Shown: one piece after another, positions 60,348 through 64,000 of the stretch
Numbering within the stretch: the stretch's first letter is position 1
Layout: each line of letters opens with the position of its first letter
Assembly (NCBI GenBank): GCA_024663395.1
Contig: JANFAH010000008.1
Location: forward strand, 744,001-808,000
From: Pisolithus tinctorius
Lineage: Eukaryota > Basidiomycota > Agaricomycetes > Boletales > Pisolithaceae
Direction: 5' to 3'
Length of the DNA stretch: 64,000 nucleotides
Position numbers and translations under genes: made by a program
The notes under the pieces: model-generated
What the model was told of the DNA's origin: nothing
The model's input: only the letters and a program-made list of their open reading frames with translations
The model's database searches: none

Positions 60348-60985
60348 TGAGAAATCAATATTTGATTCAAAGTCACTAGATGGGGTCGACGATTGAGGTT
60401 GTGGATGTGGAAACAAGAACGGGTTAAAGTTGCAGCAAGCGCCGACATGCTGTAAACACGTTGCTCAACGCAGCTGGACGTTCGCAGCGCATCAAAGTCA
60501 AGATCGGTTTGAAACTTGAATGTACACCCGGAAAAGATCTGATCTTACCATCATCGTATCGATACATTCAGTTTTGAGATAGCTCAGAGAGGTCCGTGTG
60601 CACTCCTATTCGTGGGGCTTCACCTTTCACGCATGCTAATTCATTGCCTGTTCCCGCCCCCAGGGGCCATACCACAGCTGTGCGCAGATGTGTTTGTGGT
60701 GAGAGAAAAATGTAACAATTGCCGCTGCATCCTTGCCCAACACCACCGACCTTAGAATCGAAATATGTCGTGAACCAGAGCAGCTAGCGTCTTGATTCCT
60801 TCAGATTTGGGCTCCCCAGAATTGACTGCAGGACACCATAGTAAAACAAATTCCACCTTCTTCCATGCCGTTCTTGTCCTCAAAAATCACCTCAGAATCC
60901 AAATATCTTGTGAACCAGAGCAGGTAGTGTCTTAATTCCTTCAGATTTGTGCCCCCCAGACTCGAGCACAGGGCACTGTAGCAAA
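60348..60985. promoter_or_regulatory. 5' flank of N4 with kinase fragment and tandem duplication
   Basis: Upstream of the intact NLR. A kinase coding fragment lies at about 60601-60690 and is the best preserved of the four. A direct duplication of about 100 bp (60747-60847 and 60890-60985; shared GTGAACCAGAGCAG and TTCCTTCAGATTTG) is present only here. No TATA box was assigned. Confidence 0.5.
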
Positions 60986-60992
60986 GATTTCT

Positions 60993-61330
60993 GGTTTTCT
61001 ACAAGCTCTCCCCCCCGCGTGGAAGGTGCCGATATGACTGTGCTTGAGGTGCGTCTGCTTTGCATGCAGTGCTGTTGTGTGAATGATTTACGGATTTCTT
61101 GTTTTTATGGAATGCTTACAGCCATATTCCCATCTGCTGGTCGACTTACAGAGACATGGCAAGCTGATAACACGAGGCTCTGGAAATTTCATTTGTATGT
61201 GATGACTGCACAGGCGGTCTAATTGATAGCGAGGCTGGTATTCAGGCTTTCTAGGACTGGTTTGATATGCTTGGGTATGGAGACCATATGGACGATTCCT
61301 CAGGAGCTGCTCGCCATTTTCACCTCAAAG
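60993..61330 (+). pseudogene. Glycoside-hydrolase-like gene relic (gh4)
   Basis: It has the same two pieces as gh2 and gh3 (an EGADMTVLE-like segment near 61020-61048 and CDDCTGGLID near 61195-61225), with further indels. It marks the left edge of the last, truncated unit. Confidence 0.6.
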
Positions 61331-61589
61331 TGGGGGACGATCATATACCTCCGTGACTGATGTCAATTGAGCTGAACCAGACGTTTCAACGGGTTCGCAT
61401 TGTTCTCAGGCATCAATGACTGTACTACTTCCTGACCATTTGGACGAGAGTACCATGTATTAGTATCATCGGTACTTGTGTAAGTGGGCGTGAATTGCTG
61501 TGGGAAGTCTAAGCGAGCGGGAGAGAAAGACCGACAGCAGAAGTTCGAGGCTGCCCACGCCTGCCGTCGAGAAGAAAGTCGGAACACAA

Positions 61590-62080
61590 GCCTTCGTAGC
61601 TAGGTGAACCAACAGAGACAGCAATATACAACTGAAACGAGAAGATGCACAATCTGAGATGTGAGATAGAATCTAGAGAAAGATCTAAGTTCGTAGATCA
61701 CAAGGTGAATGCGATCTAGTGTGTGGGGGGGGAAAGCCGCGTGACGCCAGGCCGACTCGAGCGAGCGTGCCGAGATGCCGAGATGCTGAGCGCACTTGAG
61801 AGAGTCACGTGACCGAGAAGCGGGGGATGAAGAAAGGGGGTCACGTGGTCGGATGAAGAGAAGAATCGAAAAGGAGTGCGCGAAAAGATGCGGCGTGGCT
61901 TGGCTTTCTGAGCGTGTAAGAGCGGACGAGTGGAAGGAGACGAGAAGAGGCCACAAGACCGACCAAACACGCTAAAGGCCCGCAGGAGAGCGAAGAAATA
62001 TCGAGTATGTGCGAGAACGAAGGGTGCTCGGATGCCAGACGACGAAGGTCGAAGACGAAGAGTAAACGTCCACCCTCCCC
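61590..62080. promoter_or_regulatory. Kinase K4 upstream block with two CACGTG sites
   Basis: Diverged version of the block upstream of K2 and K3. It has GTCACGTGAC at 61804-61813 and a second CACGTG at 61843-61848. The TATA-like box is at 62242-62249. Confidence 0.45.
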
Positions 62081-62383
62081 CTTCTTTTTGCCATGCTTCT
62101 AGCATTCGATCAACGCGTCGATGGCAACGCCCTGTTGTTTACTAGTCCGTCGTGCAACCAACCAGTTCGCTCGCTCCACCCACCGTGTGCTGTCCAAGAC
62201 CGAAATACGCTCTCTCCACTCCCCTCTCCTTTGTGTTACTGCTATATATTGCATGCAATCCAGCCGCCATTAGACAAAAGTCTTCTACGTTCGACCCCCA
62301 GGCACGCACGCGACTTGACTCCAACTTCAGCTGTGGCAAACCACCGAATTCTGTTCTCTCCCGCAATCATCTCTGACCATTAA

Positions 62384-63247
62384 ATGACACATCCAAACCA
62401 CGTTTCGGACGGCGTTGCAGGTCCCAATAAGCTCTCGTCGCGGCTTGCTTCGCTCAGCATGTTCAAACCTAAGTCTGGGTCTGGGTCTGGTTCAACTGGT
62501 ACGTCTACGAACGTAACATATCAGCACTCCAGTCTTCACTCACTCGTCGCGTTTCATACCCCCAAGAAACAGATTCTTCATCGTTCTCTCCGCCACCTCC
62601 ACCTAAAGATAACGCGTACAGCACATCTTCCAACTCACCCTCAAATGCACCCTCCGCATTCAATCCCTCTTCAGTCGTTCAGTAAGCTCACTGTCGCCTT
62701 CGTTGAGTCGCGCACCATCACAAGGTCAACGTTTGAGCCCAGATTCAAACCCTGTCACACCACTGACATCAGGCAGCTTTGGCGCGCCACAACATGGGAC
62801 CGCCGGGCCGCATACTGGGGTTTTGGGACGCGGCATGATAGCTTCACCTGTTCCATCTGGTTCGGGTGTATCATTAAGTCAGCGGAGGTGGCGAGCATGT
62901 GGCGACTCCGTCTGTAGACGGATCGACTGATTCGAGCGGTTTGTTTCCCCCAAATCCAAATCCGTACAGTTTGGCGTACTTGCTGCGCAACACACAGAGA
63001 TAAACGCGATGCCGAATCTAAAAAGTCTCTATTCAAGCTGTCTTCGTTGGGCAAGAGAAACAAGTCTCGGAGAGATTTAAGCGAGAGCGCGAGCGCGAGT
63101 GAATTCGAGGAGAGCGGGAGAGAGGAAGGCGACGAGGGAATATCAAAGCCTTGGAACTTTCAGGTAAGCATGACTAACCCCCCAGTGTGGGACCAGAACA
63201 GCGCTAACTTAGTGGCGACCTGTTGGCTCCCCTGGAAATTGCGATCG
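62384..63247 (+). pseudogene. PAK-like kinase copy K4, 5' fragment only
   Basis: It aligns with kinase exon 1. The start codon is kept, but a 1-nt deletion at about 62562 shifts frame, and more indels follow near 62879 and 63016. Unlike K2 and K3 it keeps the GTAAGC donor after the ISKPWNFQ codons and lacks the 9-nt deletion there, so it branched separately. Homology stops inside the first intron at about 63247; CRIB microexon, linker and kinase domain are absent. Confidence 0.75.
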
Positions 63248-63519
63248 ATCCATGTGTTTCGAACGCTTCGTTCCTTAGAGAGAAACTACGTACAACGAAA
63301 GATAGCTCGGGATTGTCGCTAAAATGCTAGGGGATGTACAAGAGTGGGAGTCTAGATGAAAATGCGATTTGGGTGAAAACCCGAAGGGTTTTCCGGCCCA
63401 GAGGAGGTACTGTACCTGGGGCGAAGAGTGAGCTGTGTCCCATAGGAAAAGGAGCCCAGCGACGCGTACGGCGAAGCTCTTGGCCCTGTGGAAAAGGAGG
63501 TGGGTGCTTACTCAGTGTT
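63248..63519. mobile_element. Foreign sequence truncating K4, probable mobile-element end
   Basis: The sequence has no match to the kinase copies and leads into the recombinase gene downstream. It contains a small hairpin (arms 63375-63382 and 63386-63393, GAAAACCC, loop GAA). Element ends and target duplication cannot be set because the other end lies outside the window. Confidence 0.45.
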
Positions 63520-64000
63520 TCAACGAACCGGTGGCATTGTGTATCTGGTGAAGTGTTCGAGTAGGGCTGGAGTGTCGTTGAGATATGGGGCCAGGATCAT
63601 AGCGTGCTGACGCAGGTATATAGTGAAAGAGTCCCCCGCCCATCTGCCGATCGTTTTAACAACGTCGAAGGGGATACCTCGGAGTAGATAGTGTAGGGTT
63701 CCGCCTATCCGTAGGCTATGGCCTCTGATGTTGGGCAGGTTGTGCGCGGTTATTAGGGCGGATATTCTCCTGGTTACTTCTGTTTTGGAGAGCGGGCGGA
63801 GACCGAGTGTGGGATGTTTCCAAGCGAATAAGTGCGTGGAGCCGTCCGCTGGGTTGAGGTTGATATGATGTTCGAGAGCTTGGATTGGGTCTGTTAGCAT
63901 GCCATTTAGAGGTGTGCATTGCGTGTCTTCGCCCGTCGGCGACATTTTCGTCCAGGGAATGTGGAACTTTGTTACAGGTAGGCCGTTGAGATCATGTAGA
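63520..64000 (-). CDS. Tyrosine recombinase (DNA breaking-rejoining enzyme) of a mobile element, partial
   Basis: The minus-strand frame is open from the window edge to a stop at 63520, so the N-terminal part is missing; codons upstream of the internal ATG at 63945 continue in frame (KFHIPWTK). The C-terminal catalytic part shows HSLRIGGTLHYLL (Arg box) and GRWAGDSFTIYLR with a Tyr in the expected place, the pattern of tyrosine recombinases carried by Crypton- or DIRS-like elements in mushroom genomes. These enzymes cut and rejoin DNA through a Tyr-DNA intermediate. Its position beside the truncated K4 suggests the element, or a rearrangement involving it, ended the array. The element type is not decided. 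Confidence 0.72.
   Translation of the reverse strand, partial: LHDLNGLPVTKFHIPWTKMSPTGEDTQCTPLNGMLTDPIQALEHHINLNPADGSTHLFAWKHPTLGLRPLSKTEVTRRISALITAHNLPNIRGHSLRIGGTLHYLLRGIPFDVVKTIGRWAGDSFTIYLRQHAMILAPYLNDTPALLEHFTRYTMPPVR

Noticed and set aside
1..64000. tRNA, rRNA or other structured RNA genes
   Set aside because: None was noticed by eye on either strand; short hairpins seen did not fit a tRNA cloverleaf. A covariance-model search would be needed to exclude them.

Overview
The window looks like nuclear DNA of a mushroom-forming basidiomycete (Agaricomycetes). Genes are split by many short introns of about 45-60 nt with GT..AG ends. The content is typical of that group: NACHT-WD40 STAND proteins (fungal NLRs), a Git3/cAMP-receptor-like 7TM receptor, a SET5-like lysine methyltransferase, a PAK-like kinase with a CRIB box, and a tyrosine-recombinase mobile element.

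Left part (1-14.8 kb): a SET5-like gene (500-2051, +); a CCGG-rich minisatellite tract (2.3-3.2 kb); a heavily decayed NLR relic (3.3-5.75 kb, -); a relic of the SET5-like gene (about 6.3-6.5 kb); a frameshifted secreted glycoside-hydrolase-like pseudogene (7.9-10.05 kb, +); a gene-poor 2.9 kb; and an apparently intact ten-exon 7TM receptor gene (12936-14400, +) with a 7-nt microexon.

Right part (14.8-63.25 kb): a tandemly amplified cassette. Each full unit has, in order, a glycoside-hydrolase relic, a large PAK-like kinase gene on + (K), and an NLR gene on - (N), so K and N are convergent with about 550 bp between their stops. The order is gh-K1-N1-gh-K2-N2-gh-K3-N3-(K lost)-N4-gh-K4. K1 (about 1665 aa) and N4 (about 1701 aa) can be read through without a break after splicing. 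K2, K3, K4, N1, N2 and N3 all carry indels, stops or lost splice sites. K4 is cut off at about 63.25 kb by unrelated DNA carrying a minus-strand tyrosine recombinase that runs off the window.

How the parts may work together: the NLR has an alpha-helical N-terminal region, a NACHT NTPase (Walker A GQAGRGKS, Walker B VVIDALDES) and 12-14 nearly identical 43-residue WD40 repeats (129-bp DNA period). These repeats differ mainly at a few positions, the signature of the rapidly evolving recognition repeats of fungal NWD allorecognition genes. The neighbouring kinase has a Rho-GTPase-binding CRIB box, about 1000 residues of disordered Ser/Pro-rich sequence and a C-terminal kinase domain with unusual catalytic motifs (HRDVRSDN, DFS). 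Joint amplification of the pair, shared lesions, gene conversion between kinase copies and kinase fragments in the NLR 5' flanks suggest a linked kinase-NLR recognition locus. That function is inferred, not shown.
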